Shown here: positions 1 through 8,283 of the stretch, piece by piece | How positions within the stretch are numbered: position 1 is the stretch's first letter | Layout of the letters: every line of letters begins with the position of its first letter | Assembly (NCBI GenBank): GCA_016213245.1 | Contig: JACRBC010000125.1 | Span: 1-37,019, forward strand | DNA length: 37,019 nucleotides | Direction of reading: 5' to 3' | From: Candidatus Solibacter usitatus | GTDB taxonomy: Bacteria; Acidobacteriota; Terriglobia; Bryobacterales; Bryobacteraceae | Made by a program: the position numbers and the translations under genes | Notes under the pieces: generated by a model | What the model was told of the DNA's origin: nothing | What the model saw: only the letters and a program-made list of their open reading frames with translations | Databases searched by the model: none

Positions 1-87
1 CCCTACTTGGTAGCCTCCGGCCTGACCGACAAGCCAACCCCCATCCCTTGGCTGGCCGGCAAACAGTTAGTGATCCGATTTGCATGA
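1..87 (+). CDS. C-terminal end of an unidentified protein (partial)
   Basis: From base 1, frame 1 is open for 28 codons and ends in TGA at 85-87. The peptide ends in PWLAGKQLVIRFA, a plausible protein terminus with alternating hydrophobic residues like a final beta strand. The gene would start left of the window. No family can be assigned from so short a piece, and a chance open frame in GC-rich DNA is possible. It would converge on pgi, which ends at 136. Confidence 0.35.
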   Translation, partial: PYLVASGLTDKPTPIPWLAGKQLVIRFA

Positions 88-135
88 CGCCAAGCGGGCG
101 GATGTTAGGTCATTGACGTACCGTGGAAATCGAGG

Positions 136-1674
136 CTAGCGGCTGAAGGTAGTACCGGGCCCGCGGCGGGCGCGGCCGTTGGCGGCGAGGTGTTCCAGGA
201 TGAGGAAGACGCTCTCGACATCATCGCTGGCGGCCGCGGAGGCGATGGTCTCGACGGGCTGCAACGCGGCCGTGAGAGAAGACAAGATGCGCTTCTGCAA
301 GTCGAGCACGGCGGCGGCGGCTTTCTTGCCGGCCTCGACGCCGGGCTGGTGGTAGGCGTTGATGTGGACCAGCGATGCGTAAAGGCCGGTGGCGCGCTCA
401 AACAGGGCGATCAAGGCGCCGGTGGTGCGGGCGTCGATGCGGGGGACGGTGATGGTGATGGACCGGCGGGCGTTGCCGGAGAGGGCTTGGCGGGTGCCGA
501 GGAGGAAGCCGTCGAGGTAGTCGCCGGCGCGGACGCCGGGCTCAAGTTCGAGCGCGTCGCCGCCGTCCTCGAGCACGCGGACGAAGAGGGCGAAGAAGTT
601 GGGAACGCCGTCGCGGAGCTGCTGGACGTAGGCGTGCTGGTCGGTGGAGCCCTTGTTTCCGTACACCGAAAGGCCCTGGTCGACGCGGACGCCGTTGAGA
701 TCGAGCTGCTTGCCGAGGGACTCCATGATGAGCTGCTGGAGGTAGCGGGAGAAGAGGAGCAGGCGATCCTTGTAAGGAAGGACGACCATGTCCTTCGCGC
801 CGCGGCCTTCGGTGGCGTAATGCCACATGAGGGCGAGTAGGGCGGCGGGATTCTCGCGGGTGGCCTTGGAACGGGTACGGGCGTCGCAGGCGGCCGCGCC
901 GGCGAGCAGGGCGTCGATGTCGAAGCCCTGGAGGGCGGCGGGCAGCAGGCCGACGGCGGAGAGAACGCTGGTGCGGCCGCCGACCCAGTCAAACATGGGG
1001 AAGATATCGAGCCAGCCCTGATCGGCGGCGGTCCGGTCGAGTTTTGAGCCGGGCATGGTGATGGCCACGGCGTGGGCGGCGAAGGAGAGGCCGGCGCGGG
1101 AGAAGGCGGCCTCGGCGAGTTTCATGCCGTTGTAGGTTTCCGGGGTGCCGCCGGACTTGGAGATGACGAGGACGAGGGTTCGATCGAGCCGGCCTTCGAG
1201 GTGTGTGAGGACGCGCTCGATGCCGTCGGGGTCGGTGTTGTCGAAGAAGTGGACCCGCATGCGATCGGTGGCAGGGTGGCCGAGGGCGTCGGCGACGAAC
1301 ATGGGGCCGAGGGCGGAGCCGCCGATGCCGATGGAGAGCAGGCCGGTGAAGCGGGCCTCGGCGTGGATGCGGGCGGCGAAGGCGCCAATGCGGGAGAGGG
1401 TGGATTCGATCTCCTCGCGGATGGCCGTAGTGGGCGCCAGCGCCGGCGAGCGCAGCCAGTAGTGGCCGACCATACGGTTCTCGTCGGGGTTGGCGATGGC
1501 GCCTGATTCCAGGGCTTCCATATCCGCAAAGGCCGCCTGCACGGCGGGCTCCATGGAGGCCAGCCACTCCTCGGTGAAGCTCATGCGGGAGATGTCGAGG
1601 GTGAGTCCGGCTTCAGGGACGGCGGACAAGTAGTGCTGATAGCGCGGCCAGGTCATGGGGGCAACTTCTACCAT
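136..1674 (-). CDS. pgi: Glucose-6-phosphate isomerase
   Basis: This cytoplasmic enzyme interconverts glucose 6-phosphate and fructose 6-phosphate. The 512-residue product shows the SIS-fold sugar-phosphate motifs GIGGSALGP and [11 protein letters not shown], then [12 protein letters not shown]. The catalytic segment has MESLGKQLD (glutamate) and [18 protein letters not shown] (histidine). The C-terminal lysine lies in [14 protein letters not shown]. Length and motif order match the bacterial variant with the GNKGSTDQH block. A second possible start is the ATG at 1656 (MTWPRYQ). The start at 1674 lies one base beyond the stop of the upstream kduD-like gene, so the pair is probably co-transcribed. 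A sugar-acid dehydrogenase beside pgi suggests this cluster feeds sugars into central metabolism. Confidence 0.95.
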   Translation of the reverse strand: MVEVAPMTWPRYQHYLSAVPEAGLTLDISRMSFTEEWLASMEPAVQAAFADMEALESGAIANPDENRMVGHYWLRSPALAPTTAIREEIESTLSRIGAFAARIHAEARFTGLLSIGIGGSALGPMFVADALGHPATDRMRVHFFDNTDPDGIERVLTHLEGRLDRTLVLVISKSGGTPETYNGMKLAEAAFSRAGLSFAAHAVAITMPGSKLDRTAADQGWLDIFPMFDWVGGRTSVLSAVGLLPAALQGFDIDALLAGAAACDARTRSKATRENPAALLALMWHYATEGRGAKDMVVLPYKDRLLLFSRYLQQLIMESLGKQLDLNGVRVDQGLSVYGNKGSTDQHAYVQQLRDGVPNFFALFVRVLEDGGDALELEPGVRAGDYLDGFLLGTRQALSGNARRSITITVPRIDARTTGALIALFERATGLYASLVHINAYHQPGVEAGKKAAAAVLDLQKRILSSLTAALQPVETIASAAASDDVESVFLILEHLAANGRARRGPGTTFSR

Positions 1675-1675
1675 C

Positions 1676-2446
1676 CTAGCGGCCCATCCAGCCGCCGTCG
1701 ACGACCAGGATGGAGCCGCTGACGTAATCGGAAGCCTGCGAGGCCAGGAAGACGACGGCGCCTTGCAGGTCGGCGGGCTCGCCCCAGCGTGCGGCGGGGA
1801 TGCGGGCGAGGATGGCGGGGCCGCGCACGGGGTCGTCGCGCAGCGCGGTGGTGTTATCGGTGGCGATGTAGCCCGGGGCGATGGCGTTGACCTGCACGCC
1901 CCGGCCGGCCCACTCGTTGGCGAGAGCCTTGACGAGCTGGCCGACGGCGCCCTTGCTGGCGGCGTAGCCGGGGACGGTGATGCCGCCCTGGAAGGTGAGC
2001 AACGAGGCGGTGAAGACGATCTTGCCGGCTCCGCGTTCGAGCATGCGCTTGCCGAACTCGCGGCTGAGCACCCAGGGGGCGTTCAGATTGGCGTTGAGCA
2101 CCTCGTCCCAGTACTCGTCCGGATGCTCGGCGGCGGGCTGGCGCAGGATGATGCCGGCGTTGTTGACGAGGATGTCGACGACGGGGTGGGCGGCGTTGAC
2201 CTTTTGGATGAACTCGTAGACGGCATCCCGGCCGGCGAGATCGCAGGCGTAGGCGGAGAAGCGGCGGCCCGCGGCGATGACGTCACGCTCCACCGCGGAG
2301 ACGCCGGGCAAGAGGGAGCGGCTGACGCCGATGATGTCAGCGCCTGCTTCGGCCAGGGCGGCGGCCATGGCGCGGCCGATGCCGCGCGTGCAGCCGGTGA
2401 CGAGGGCGGTTTTGCCGTCGAGTTTGAAGAGATCGAGAACAGGCAT
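1676..2446 (-). CDS. kduD: SDR dehydrogenase, 2-deoxy-D-gluconate 3-dehydrogenase (KduD) type
   Basis: A 256-residue classical short-chain dehydrogenase. It has the NAD(P) motif TGCTRGIG near residue 18, NNAG near residue 94 and a catalytic Ser-Tyr-Lys set (ASLLTF, then YAASK). The C-terminal [21 protein letters not shown] and the ending VVDGGWMGR are typical of KduD-like enzymes, which act on 2-keto-3-deoxygluconate-type sugar acids in uronate breakdown. SDR substrate calls from sequence alone are uncertain, and gluconate 5-dehydrogenase is an alternative. It starts three bases after the next SDR gene stops and ends one base before pgi begins. No KduI or other pectin-pathway gene is visible nearby. 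Confidence 0.8.
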   Translation of the reverse strand: MPVLDLFKLDGKTALVTGCTRGIGRAMAAALAEAGADIIGVSRSLLPGVSAVERDVIAAGRRFSAYACDLAGRDAVYEFIQKVNAAHPVVDILVNNAGIILRQPAAEHPDEYWDEVLNANLNAPWVLSREFGKRMLERGAGKIVFTASLLTFQGGITVPGYAASKGAVGQLVKALANEWAGRGVQVNAIAPGYIATDNTTALRDDPVRGPAILARIPAARWGEPADLQGAVVFLASQASDYVSGSILVVDGGWMGR

Positions 2447-2449
2447 GAA

Positions 2450-3202
2450 TCAACCTCGTCCTACCAGGGGCATGGTGGTGGCCATGACGGTCATGAACTG
2501 CACGTTGGCCTCCAGTGGCAGTCCGGCCATGTAGAGGACGGCGTCGGCGACGTGGCGCAGGTCCATGCGGGGCTCCACCATGATGCGGCCGTCGGCCTGC
2601 TTGACACCCTCGGTCATGCGCCGGGTCATGCCGGTGGCGGCATTGCCGATGTCGATCTGGCCGCAGGCGATGCCGTACTTGCGCCCGTCGAGGGAGATGC
2701 TCTTCGTGAGGCCGGTGACGGCGTGCTTGGTGGCGGTGTAGGGGGCCGAGTCGGGCCGCGGGACCTGTGCGGAGATGGAGCCGTTATTGATGATGCGGCC
2801 GCCGCGGGGGTCCTGCGACTTCATCAGGCGGATGGCCTGCTGGGCGCAGAGAAAGACGCCGGTGAGGTTGACGGCGACCACGCTGTTCCACTGTTCGCAG
2901 GTGAGATCCTCCATGGGGATGCCGGGAGCGTTGGTCCCGGCATTGTTGAAGAGCAGGTCGAGGCGGCCGAAGGCGGCCCGTGTTTGATCGAACAGAGAGT
3001 GGACCTGTTCGGGGACGGTGACGTCGGCCGGGACCACGAGCAGGCGTTGGTCGGCGGGTGAGGCCAGGGCCGCGGTTTCATGGAGCCTATCCTCTTTTCG
3101 GCCGGCGAGCACGACAGCCCATCCGGCCTGGTGGAGGGCGAGGGCCACGGCGCGGCCGATGCCGCTGCCGGCGCCGGTCACGATGGCAATTGGCGGCGTC
3201 AT
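2450..3202 (-). CDS. SDR family NAD(P)-dependent oxidoreductase
   Basis: A 250-residue classical SDR with the cofactor motif [10 protein letters not shown] near the N-terminus, LLFNNAG near residue 90, and catalytic residues in NNGSISAQ and YTATK. The PG tail usually seen after YxxxK is replaced by an unusual [13 protein letters not shown] segment. The C-terminus ([17 protein letters not shown]) resembles the group that often annotates as a general SDR beside KduD. The substrate is unknown. It lies seven bases after the thioesterase and three before the kduD-like gene, consistent with one minus-strand transcript. Confidence 0.85.
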   Translation of the reverse strand: MTPPIAIVTGAGSGIGRAVALALHQAGWAVVLAGRKEDRLHETAALASPADQRLLVVPADVTVPEQVHSLFDQTRAAFGRLDLLFNNAGTNAPGIPMEDLTCEQWNSVVAVNLTGVFLCAQQAIRLMKSQDPRGGRIINNGSISAQVPRPDSAPYTATKHAVTGLTKSISLDGRKYGIACGQIDIGNAATGMTRRMTEGVKQADGRIMVEPRMDLRHVADAVLYMAGLPLEANVQFMTVMATTMPLVGRG

Positions 3203-3209
3203 AGGGGGA

Positions 3210-3626
3210 TTATTGCATCTCCTTCAAGGCGGCCCGCAGCTCCTCGGGCAGGGGGTGCGCCTTCTGGCCGCGGCGGGACATGCAGACCACGGTGATGAGG
3301 CCGCTGGCGGCGACGTCGGAGGTCTCTTCGAGATAGACGTTGAACTCGAGGGTATAAGAGCTGGTTCCGACCTTGGCGGCGGCGACGGTGATGTAGACGG
3401 GATCGTCGTAGCGCAGAGCGGAGAGGTAATCGGCCTCGACATGGACGCGCGGGTAGGTGAGATCGGCGGCGCCGCGCTGGGCATAAGCGAAGCCGATGGA
3501 GCGGAAGAACTCGTCTTCGGCCGCTTCGAGGTGGCGGAAGAGAGCGGAGTAGTGAATTCTGCCGCTGGCATCGGTATCGACGAAACGGATGCGAGTTCTC
3601 CAGGCGAAGGGCGCGCGAATGGACAT
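3210..3626 (-). CDS. Hotdog-fold acyl-CoA thioesterase (4HBT family)
   Basis: A 138-residue single hotdog domain. The N-terminal block [19 protein letters not shown] matches the 4-hydroxybenzoyl-CoA thioesterase/YbgC pattern, with catalytic Asp in VDTDASG followed by H-Y. A helix rich in Glu ([10 protein letters not shown]) follows, then strands [18 protein letters not shown]. The family hydrolyses acyl-CoA thioesters in the cytoplasm; the acyl substrate is not predictable. It is the first gene of a tight minus-strand set that continues into two SDR genes and pgi. The start at 3626 (MSIRAPFAW) gives normal family length. Confidence 0.85.
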   Translation of the reverse strand: MSIRAPFAWRTRIRFVDTDASGRIHYSALFRHLEAAEDEFFRSIGFAYAQRGAADLTYPRVHVEADYLSALRYDDPVYITVAAAKVGTSSYTLEFNVYLEETSDVAASGLITVVCMSRRGQKAHPLPEELRAALKEMQ

Positions 3627-3735
3627 GCACCTATTGTGCGGTAGAACCGGGTCCTACGCGGGTGAGGGCGCACCGGGAAATGACTTGCTGGCGTTAATGA
3701 GTGAAGGCGGGGCGGGGAAGAGCGATGAGTAGATT

Positions 3736-4263
3736 ATGATCGGAGGTATGGCGTCCCCCGTGCTGGTCAGCGTCGGCGAGTACCTCGCCACCTCCTACCG
3801 CCCGGACTGCGACTACATCGACGGCGAGCTGGTGGAGCGGAACATGGGCGAGAAAGATCACAGCGCATTGCAGACGGAGCTTGCGACCTGGCTGAACTCC
3901 CGGAAGCGCGAACTCGGCATCCGGGTGTTTGTGGAACAGCGGGTGCGCATTTCGGCGAGCCGGTTTCGGATTCCGGATATTTGCGTCTATGCCGGCAGGA
4001 GTCCGGATGAGCAGGTGTTCACCACGCCGCCGCTCATCTGCATTGAGATTCTGTCGGCCTGCGACACGCTTCGCTCGTTCCAGCAGCGGGTGGACGACTA
4101 CCTTGCCTTCGGCGTGCCGTACATCTGGCTGGTGGATCCGGTCTCGCGCCGGGCCTGGGTCTGCTCGGACGCCGGCATGATCGAAGAGAAGACGGGTACG
4201 CTCTCCACCACCGAGCCTTCCATCGGCCTGCCGTTCGTGGAGATCATGGCCGCGCTGGATTGA
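3736..4263 (+). CDS. Uma2 family putative endonuclease (DUF820)
   Basis: A 175-residue PD-(D/E)xK-fold protein. It has the N-terminal YRPDCDYIDGELVERNMG block, an HSALQTEL helix, then the active-site strand pair RIPDICVY and ICIEILS. The usual VDDYLAFGVPYIWLVDP segment follows. Uma2 proteins are numerous in cyanobacteria and other soil bacteria, and their role is unsettled; some are suspected mobile or defence-linked nucleases. Starts at 3736 and 3748 are both possible: a GGAGG at 3742-3746 lies too close to 3748 to decide. Its last 20 bases overlap the end of the converging lipid-kinase-like gene. Confidence 0.85.
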   Translation: MIGGMASPVLVSVGEYLATSYRPDCDYIDGELVERNMGEKDHSALQTELATWLNSRKRELGIRVFVEQRVRISASRFRIPDICVYAGRSPDEQVFTTPPLICIEILSACDTLRSFQQRVDDYLAFGVPYIWLVDPVSRRAWVCSDAGMIEEKTGTLSTTEPSIGLPFVEIMAALD

Positions 4264-4927
4264 GCACCATACACCTGAGCGCGCCGGGCGCAACATTCAC
4301 CAGCACCTCGGCTATCTCCGCGACGAGTTCGCCGTCCAGCATCAACTCGCGCGGCCGGTCCGGGCGGATCCGCACCTCGACGGCCTGGCACAGGCGGGCG
4401 GGCATCCAGAGCTCAGTGCCGGCCATGGCGGTTGCATTGTGCGCCATTTGGGAGAGGTAGCAGGCGTCGAACTCCATACACTCGACCAGGCCGTCGCTTA
4501 ATGAGGCGCGGGGGAAGGCGACGAAGCCGCCGACGTGCCGCGTGTTGTTCACAAGGACGCCGGTTAACCGGCGCGCCTCGGCCTGGCCGCCTACGGTGAT
4601 GGTGTATTGGCCGCGCCGGGGCGCTGAAACCGCGGTGGCGGCGGCGTAGCTGAATCGTCTCAGGCGCCGGAAGCGGAGAGCGGTGCGCGTCACCTCGGCC
4701 GGGTAGCCGAAGCCGACCGAGGAGGCGCACCAGCAGGTCCAGGGCTCGCCGTCCGCCGGGAAGACCGTCACCTCCATGAGGTCGATCGCCACGGAGGCGC
4801 TGCAACCGCGCAGGTCGCGGGCCAGCGCATTGCCGCGCCCCGAGGGCACGATGGCGATCTCCGGGAACGGCGGGCGCAAGCGACGCAAGAGATGGAAGAG
4901 CGTACCGTCGCCGCCGGAGACGATCAT
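4244..4927 (-). CDS. Diacylglycerol/sphingosine kinase-like protein lacking the N-terminal part of the domain
   Basis: The 227-residue product starts directly at MIVSGGDGTLF, the nucleotide-binding GGDGT motif of the DAGK catalytic domain. It continues with IVPSGRGNALARDL, SVGFGYPAEV, VNNTRHVGGFVAFPRASLSDG and a C-terminal LMLDGELV, all standard blocks of YegS/DgkB-like lipid kinases. What is missing is the usual 50-60 residue N-terminal strand-helix region before GGDGT. The reading frame stays open upstream inside pgk, but that part reads as the out-of-frame shadow of pgk. The ATG at 4927 lies 14 bases after the pgk stop, so the gene is probably co-transcribed with pgk. It may be a truncated remnant or an unusually short active form. 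Confidence 0.7.
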   Translation of the reverse strand: MIVSGGDGTLFHLLRRLRPPFPEIAIVPSGRGNALARDLRGCSASVAIDLMEVTVFPADGEPWTCWCASSVGFGYPAEVTRTALRFRRLRRFSYAAATAVSAPRRGQYTITVGGQAEARRLTGVLVNNTRHVGGFVAFPRASLSDGLVECMEFDACYLSQMAHNATAMAGTELWMPARLCQAVEVRIRPDRPRELMLDGELVAEIAEVLVNVAPGALRCMVLNPARP

Positions 4928-4941
4928 GTAGCAGGAACCGT

Positions 4942-6111
4942 CTACTTTTCCGTCAGCGCCGCCACGCCCGGCAGCACGAGTCCGGAGAGAAACTCCAGCG
5001 AAGCTCCGCCGCCGGTGGAGATGTGGCTGATCTTGTCCGAGAGGCCGGCGCTCTTGACGGCCTTTTCCGAATCGCCGCCGCCGACGACAGACAGCGCGCC
5101 GCTTTCGGCCACGGCCCTGGCGACAGCCACGGTGCCGGCATCGAAGGGCTTCTTTTCGAAGACGCCCATGGGCCCGTTCCAGATGATGGTTTTCGAGGAC
5201 TTCAGCACCTCGGCGAAGGCAGCCGCGGTGGCCGGCCCGATGTCCATGCCCATCTTGCCTTCGGGGATCTCGATGACGACTTCGTGCGGGGCGTTCTCGG
5301 CGAACTCCGCGGCGACAACGTGATCGCAGGGCAGCATGAGCTTGTCGGCGGACTTGTCGAGCAGGGCCTTGGCGAGTTCCACCTTGTCCTCTTCGACCAG
5401 GCTCTTGCCCGTGGCCTTGCCCTGGGCCTTCATGAAGGTGTAGGCCATGGCGCCGCCGATGAGCAAGCGGTCGACGAACTTGAGGAGGTTCTCGATCACC
5501 TCGATCTTGTCGGAGACCTTGGCGCCGCCGAGGATGCCGACGCAGGGGTGTTCGGGCGACTGGGTGCACTTGAAGAGGTACTCAAGTTCCTTCTCCATGA
5601 GGAGGCCGGCGGCGGCGGGCTTGAGGAACTGGATGATGCCTTCGGTGGAGGCGTGGGCGCGGTGGGCGGTACCGAAGGCGTCGTTGACGTAGAGGTCGCC
5701 GAGGCGGGCGAGCTGCTGCGCGAAGCCGGGATCGTTCTTTTCTTCCTCGGGATGATAGCGGAGATTCTCGAGCAGCAGGACCTGGCCGGGAGCGGGGAGC
5801 ATGGCCTCCACTTCGGCGCCGATCGAGTCCGGCGCCATGGTGACAGGCTTGCCGAGGAGTTCGGCGAGGCGGGCGGCGGCGGGTTTCAGGCTCATCTCCG
5901 GATTGGGCTTGCCCTTCGGCCGGCCGAGGTGAGAGGCGAGCACGAGTCCGGCGCCCTGATCGAGGGCGTATTTGATGGTGGGCAGGGCGGCCTTGATGCG
6001 CTTGTCGGAGGTGATTTCCTGGCCTCCGGGAGCCAACGGGACATTGAAATCGACGCGCATGAAGACGCGTTTGCCCTTCAGGTCGAGATCGCGAATCGAG
6101 AGTTTTGACAT
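4942..6111 (-). CDS. pgk: Phosphoglycerate kinase
   Basis: This glycolytic enzyme transfers phosphate from 1,3-bisphosphoglycerate to ADP in the cytoplasm. The 389-residue protein is full length. It carries the N-domain motifs MRVDFNVPL and [20 protein letters not shown], the hinge region [12 protein letters not shown] and the C-domain nucleotide site VGGGDSEKA followed by [10 protein letters not shown]. It starts with [16 protein letters not shown], normal for the family. gap is not adjacent, so pgk is not in a classic gap-pgk operon here. The lipid-kinase-like gene follows after 14 bases. Confidence 0.97.
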   Translation of the reverse strand: MSKLSIRDLDLKGKRVFMRVDFNVPLAPGGQEITSDKRIKAALPTIKYALDQGAGLVLASHLGRPKGKPNPEMSLKPAAARLAELLGKPVTMAPDSIGAEVEAMLPAPGQVLLLENLRYHPEEEKNDPGFAQQLARLGDLYVNDAFGTAHRAHASTEGIIQFLKPAAAGLLMEKELEYLFKCTQSPEHPCVGILGGAKVSDKIEVIENLLKFVDRLLIGGAMAYTFMKAQGKATGKSLVEEDKVELAKALLDKSADKLMLPCDHVVAAEFAENAPHEVVIEIPEGKMGMDIGPATAAAFAEVLKSSKTIIWNGPMGVFEKKPFDAGTVAVARAVAESGALSVVGGGDSEKAVKSAGLSDKISHISTGGGASLEFLSGLVLPGVAALTEK

Positions 6112-6164
6112 AGGGATGAAGACCTCACATCGATCGTATCATCGGTATTCGCGGCGGGTCTCAA

Positions 6165-6551
6165 TCAGGCAGATTCGATATCGGTTTGAGCGAAGTCATT
6201 GCCCACATAGAGCAGTGGCAACCCGGACACTCTCGCCACGGCATACGCCATACAGTCACCGAAGTTCAACGCCGCCGGGTGGCGGCCCTTGCCATATCTC
6301 AGCCAAGCCGCTGCCGCCTCCCGATAATGCCTGGCGGTGAATTCAATCACCTCAACGCCCGATTCTTCGAGAAAGCCGGCCAACTTCGCGCGTGCGTCGA
6401 TGCGCATCCTCGACGACAGCACGATGGCGGCCTCGAGCACCGTGGGCGCCGCAGCCACTACCCCGCTGGCCGTGGCAATTCTCTGCCGGACACGCAGTGC
6501 GGGTTCCTCATCGAGGATGGCAGCGACCAGCGCCGACGCATCGAGAATCAT
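6165..6551 (-). CDS. vapC: VapC-type PIN-domain ribonuclease toxin (module 1)
   Basis: A 128-residue PIN domain. The expected acidic residues are present: D4 in MILDASAL, E40 in TVLEAAIVL, D99 in NFGDCMAYA and D119 in VGNDF. VapC toxins are magnesium-dependent endoribonucleases, usually cutting tRNA or rRNA, and are inhibited by the cognate VapB. The gene lies six bases after its VapB partner. The GDCMAYAVA and LLYVGNDF blocks are typical of the Rv0301/Rv0624-like group. Confidence 0.9.
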   Translation of the reverse strand: MILDASALVAAILDEEPALRVRQRIATASGVVAAAPTVLEAAIVLSSRMRIDARAKLAGFLEESGVEVIEFTARHYREAAAAWLRYGKGRHPAALNFGDCMAYAVARVSGLPLLYVGNDFAQTDIESA

Positions 6552-6557
6552 GGCGAA

Positions 6558-6836
6558 CTACTCGCTATAGCCCTTCGGGCCATAACCGAGAATCTGCTCC
6601 ATTTCGTCCTTGGTGACCGGCCTTCCCCTCACGTCCTGGGGGATGCAGGGCCAGACCTCTTCTCGCAGATAGCGTTCCATTCTTTCGAGCCGGCTCAGTC
6701 CTGGTTGCCGCAGCCGCAGCCGGACATTGCGCTCCTGGAGTGCCTGTCGGATGGCCTCCGTTTTGGTCACGCCCGCCAATGTCGCGACCTCGGCTGCCAG
6801 GCGTTCCACTTCCTTGTTTTTGATGTTGAGGGCCAT
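6558..6836 (-). CDS. vapB: VapB-type antitoxin (module 1)
   Basis: A 92-residue protein beginning MALNIKNKEVERLAAEVA, followed by GVTKTEAIRQALQER. This is the ribbon-helix-helix DNA-binding block of the Rv0623-type VapB family. The C-terminal half (ERYLREEVWPCIPQDVRG and the GYGPKGYSE end) would wrap the toxin. It precedes vapC in the usual order. VapB represses its own operon, and a palindromic site overlapping a good promoter sits directly upstream. The promoter leaves almost no 5' leader before the ATG. Confidence 0.88.
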   Translation of the reverse strand: MALNIKNKEVERLAAEVATLAGVTKTEAIRQALQERNVRLRLRQPGLSRLERMERYLREEVWPCIPQDVRGRPVTKDEMEQILGYGPKGYSE

Positions 6837-6842
6837 GGTTGT

Positions 6843-6871
6843 ATTACACCATATTTACACCACGGTGTAAA
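6843..6871 (-). promoter_or_regulatory. Promoter and operator of vapBC module 1
   Basis: On the minus strand a -35 box TTTACA (6871-6866) and a -10 box TGTAAT (6848-6843) are separated by exactly 17 bases. A perfect 8-bp inverted repeat, TTTACACC/GGTGTAAA with a 2-base gap, occupies 6854-6871. A third copy of the half-site (TTACACC) lies 11 bp away at 6844-6850, one helical turn off. Transcription should start within a few bases of the vapB ATG at 6836, implying a leaderless mRNA. The site lies where VapB autorepression is expected. Confidence 0.7.
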
Positions 6872-6874
6872 GCC

Positions 6875-7822
6875 TTATTTCTCCTGCGGGGCATCGGACA
6901 AGACCACATCGAGGCCGGCGGCGCGATAGGCCTCCAGCAGGGCGCCGGCGGCGGGTCCGAACAGGGGTGCCTGGACGGTGGTATTGCCGTCGCGCTCGAG
7001 GCGGGAGCGGAACTCGTCCAGGAGCCGTTCGCTCTTGAAGACCCCGCCGATGTAGGCGGCGGCGACGGTCTCCCCGGCGGTGAAGAGCTGCATACGGGCG
7101 GCCAGAGTGATGCCGGCCAATTGTTGGGCGGCTTCGCGGAGGATGTCGGCGGCGACGTCGTCGCCTTGCGATGCCGCCTGGACCACCAGTTGGGAGAGCG
7201 AAGCGATCTTGGGGCGGGGGAAGTCCGGGGTGTAGAACTTGTGGAGCAGTTCGTTGGCGCCGGTTGCGCCGGTGGCTTCGAGCAGCAGGGCGCGCAGGGT
7301 GGTTTCGGGTCCCCAGCCCTCCTCCATGCGCAGGGCGGCGCGCAGGGCCTGGCGGGTGAGGTCGAATCCACCGCCTTCGTCGCCGTAGACGTAGCCCCAG
7401 CCGCCGACGCGGGCCACCTTGCCGGCGGCGTTCCGGCCGAAGCTGATGGAGCCGGTGCCGCCGATGGTGATGATGCCGGGCTTGCCGGCGTGGGCGCCCG
7501 TGAGGGCGATGATGGCGTCGTTGGTCACCACGCGCTTGCCGATGGTGAACATTTCGGCGATGAGGGCGTCCTTGTCGGCCGGTCCGCCGGAGAAGCCCAG
7601 GCAAGCGGCCTCGAACTGGTAGCCTTCCAGCAGCATGGCGCCCTTGCGGGCCTGGTCGACGCAGCCGCCGATGGCGTTTCGGAACTTTTCGCGGGCTTCG
7701 GCTGCCGAGACGTGGTTGCAGGGCCCTCCGCGGCCCATTCCGAGAACCCGTCCGGTCTCGTCTCCTATCAATGCGGTGGTCGAGGACTGGCCTCCGTCGA
7801 CGCCAAGAAAATACAGCGGCAT
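6875..7822 (-). CDS. BadF/BadG/BcrA/BcrD ATPase family kinase, N-acetylglucosamine kinase-like
   Basis: A 315-residue ASKHA-fold protein. It starts FLGVDGGQSSTTALI (phosphate 1 loop) and has GFSGGPADKD, then TNDAIIALTG (catalytic Asp region), TIGGTGSISFG (phosphate 2), GGWGYVYGDEGGGFDL and a C-terminal YIGGVFKSERLL adenosine motif. Single-domain members of this size are mostly N-acetylglucosamine or glucosamine kinases that phosphorylate amino sugars from cell-wall or chitin turnover. It lies upstream of vapB1 on the same strand, but the vapB promoter lies between them, so they need not share a transcript. Confidence 0.85.
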   Translation of the reverse strand: MPLYFLGVDGGQSSTTALIGDETGRVLGMGRGGPCNHVSAAEAREKFRNAIGGCVDQARKGAMLLEGYQFEAACLGFSGGPADKDALIAEMFTIGKRVVTNDAIIALTGAHAGKPGIITIGGTGSISFGRNAAGKVARVGGWGYVYGDEGGGFDLTRQALRAALRMEEGWGPETTLRALLLEATGATGANELLHKFYTPDFPRPKIASLSQLVVQAASQGDDVAADILREAAQQLAGITLAARMQLFTAGETVAAAYIGGVFKSERLLDEFRSRLERDGNTTVQAPLFGPAAGALLEAYRAAGLDVVLSDAPQEK

Positions 7823-7902
7823 ACATCGATACTGGCATACGGGGCGTGGTCGAGGCCGAGCCTGCGGCGCGGCGGGTATTCAGGATCGGGAAGTCATAAA
7901 CT

Positions 7903-8262
7903 ATGCCTATGCACATCTCCCTGACGCTGGACGAGCATCAGAACCTGGTGAGCCGGCTGGCGGACGACCAGACCACAACCACAGCCTCGGCTGCTGACGC
8001 GCCGGAGGCGCTCAGGGGGCTTTCCGAGGCTCTGGACGACCTGGAAGAGAACGGCTTCGGCGAGTGCTTCTGGTCGCAGTCCTCCGGCGACTACCGCTGG
8101 GTTTTTCGCCGGAGCGAGGAGCGCGTACGGCTGGCGGTATTATGGTGCGCGAGCGTGGCGGTGGGCTTCCAGCATGTCTATTGGGGCGAGGCGGAGATGA
8201 GGCCGTGGGTCGCGGCTCTGCGGGCGGAGATCGCCTCGGTCCAGATTCCGCAGCCGCGCTGA
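7903..8262 (+). CDS. Hypothetical protein
   Basis: A 119-residue soluble protein I do not recognise. It begins MPMHISLTLDEHQNLVSRL, and a second ATG lies two codons in. The middle is acidic (SEALDDLEENGFGECFW), followed by a region with many aromatic residues: YRWVFRRSEERVRLAVLW, then FQHVYWGEAE. No signal peptide or membrane segment is seen. It could be a small single-domain alpha-beta protein. It ends 21 bases before the ACR3 arsenite pump on the same strand and may share its transcript, but nothing in the sequence ties it to arsenic. Confidence 0.65.
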   Translation: MPMHISLTLDEHQNLVSRLADDQTTTTASAADAPEALRGLSEALDDLEENGFGECFWSQSSGDYRWVFRRSEERVRLAVLWCASVAVGFQHVYWGEAEMRPWVAALRAEIASVQIPQPR

Positions 8263-8283
8263 ACAGGCTGGGACGGAGGGCGC

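Noticed and set aside
190..840. Long plus-strand open frames antisense to pgi, and similar ones antisense to pgk, argH, miaB and the ThuA-DUF1080 gene
   Set aside because: They are Gly/Ala/Asp-rich or Arg/Pro-rich shadows caused by high GC at third codon positions, with no domains.
4244..5569. A 441-codon open frame as one gene
   Set aside because: The part above 4942 is the out-of-frame shadow of pgk, Arg-rich and without family similarity. Only the section from 4927 is lipid-kinase-like.
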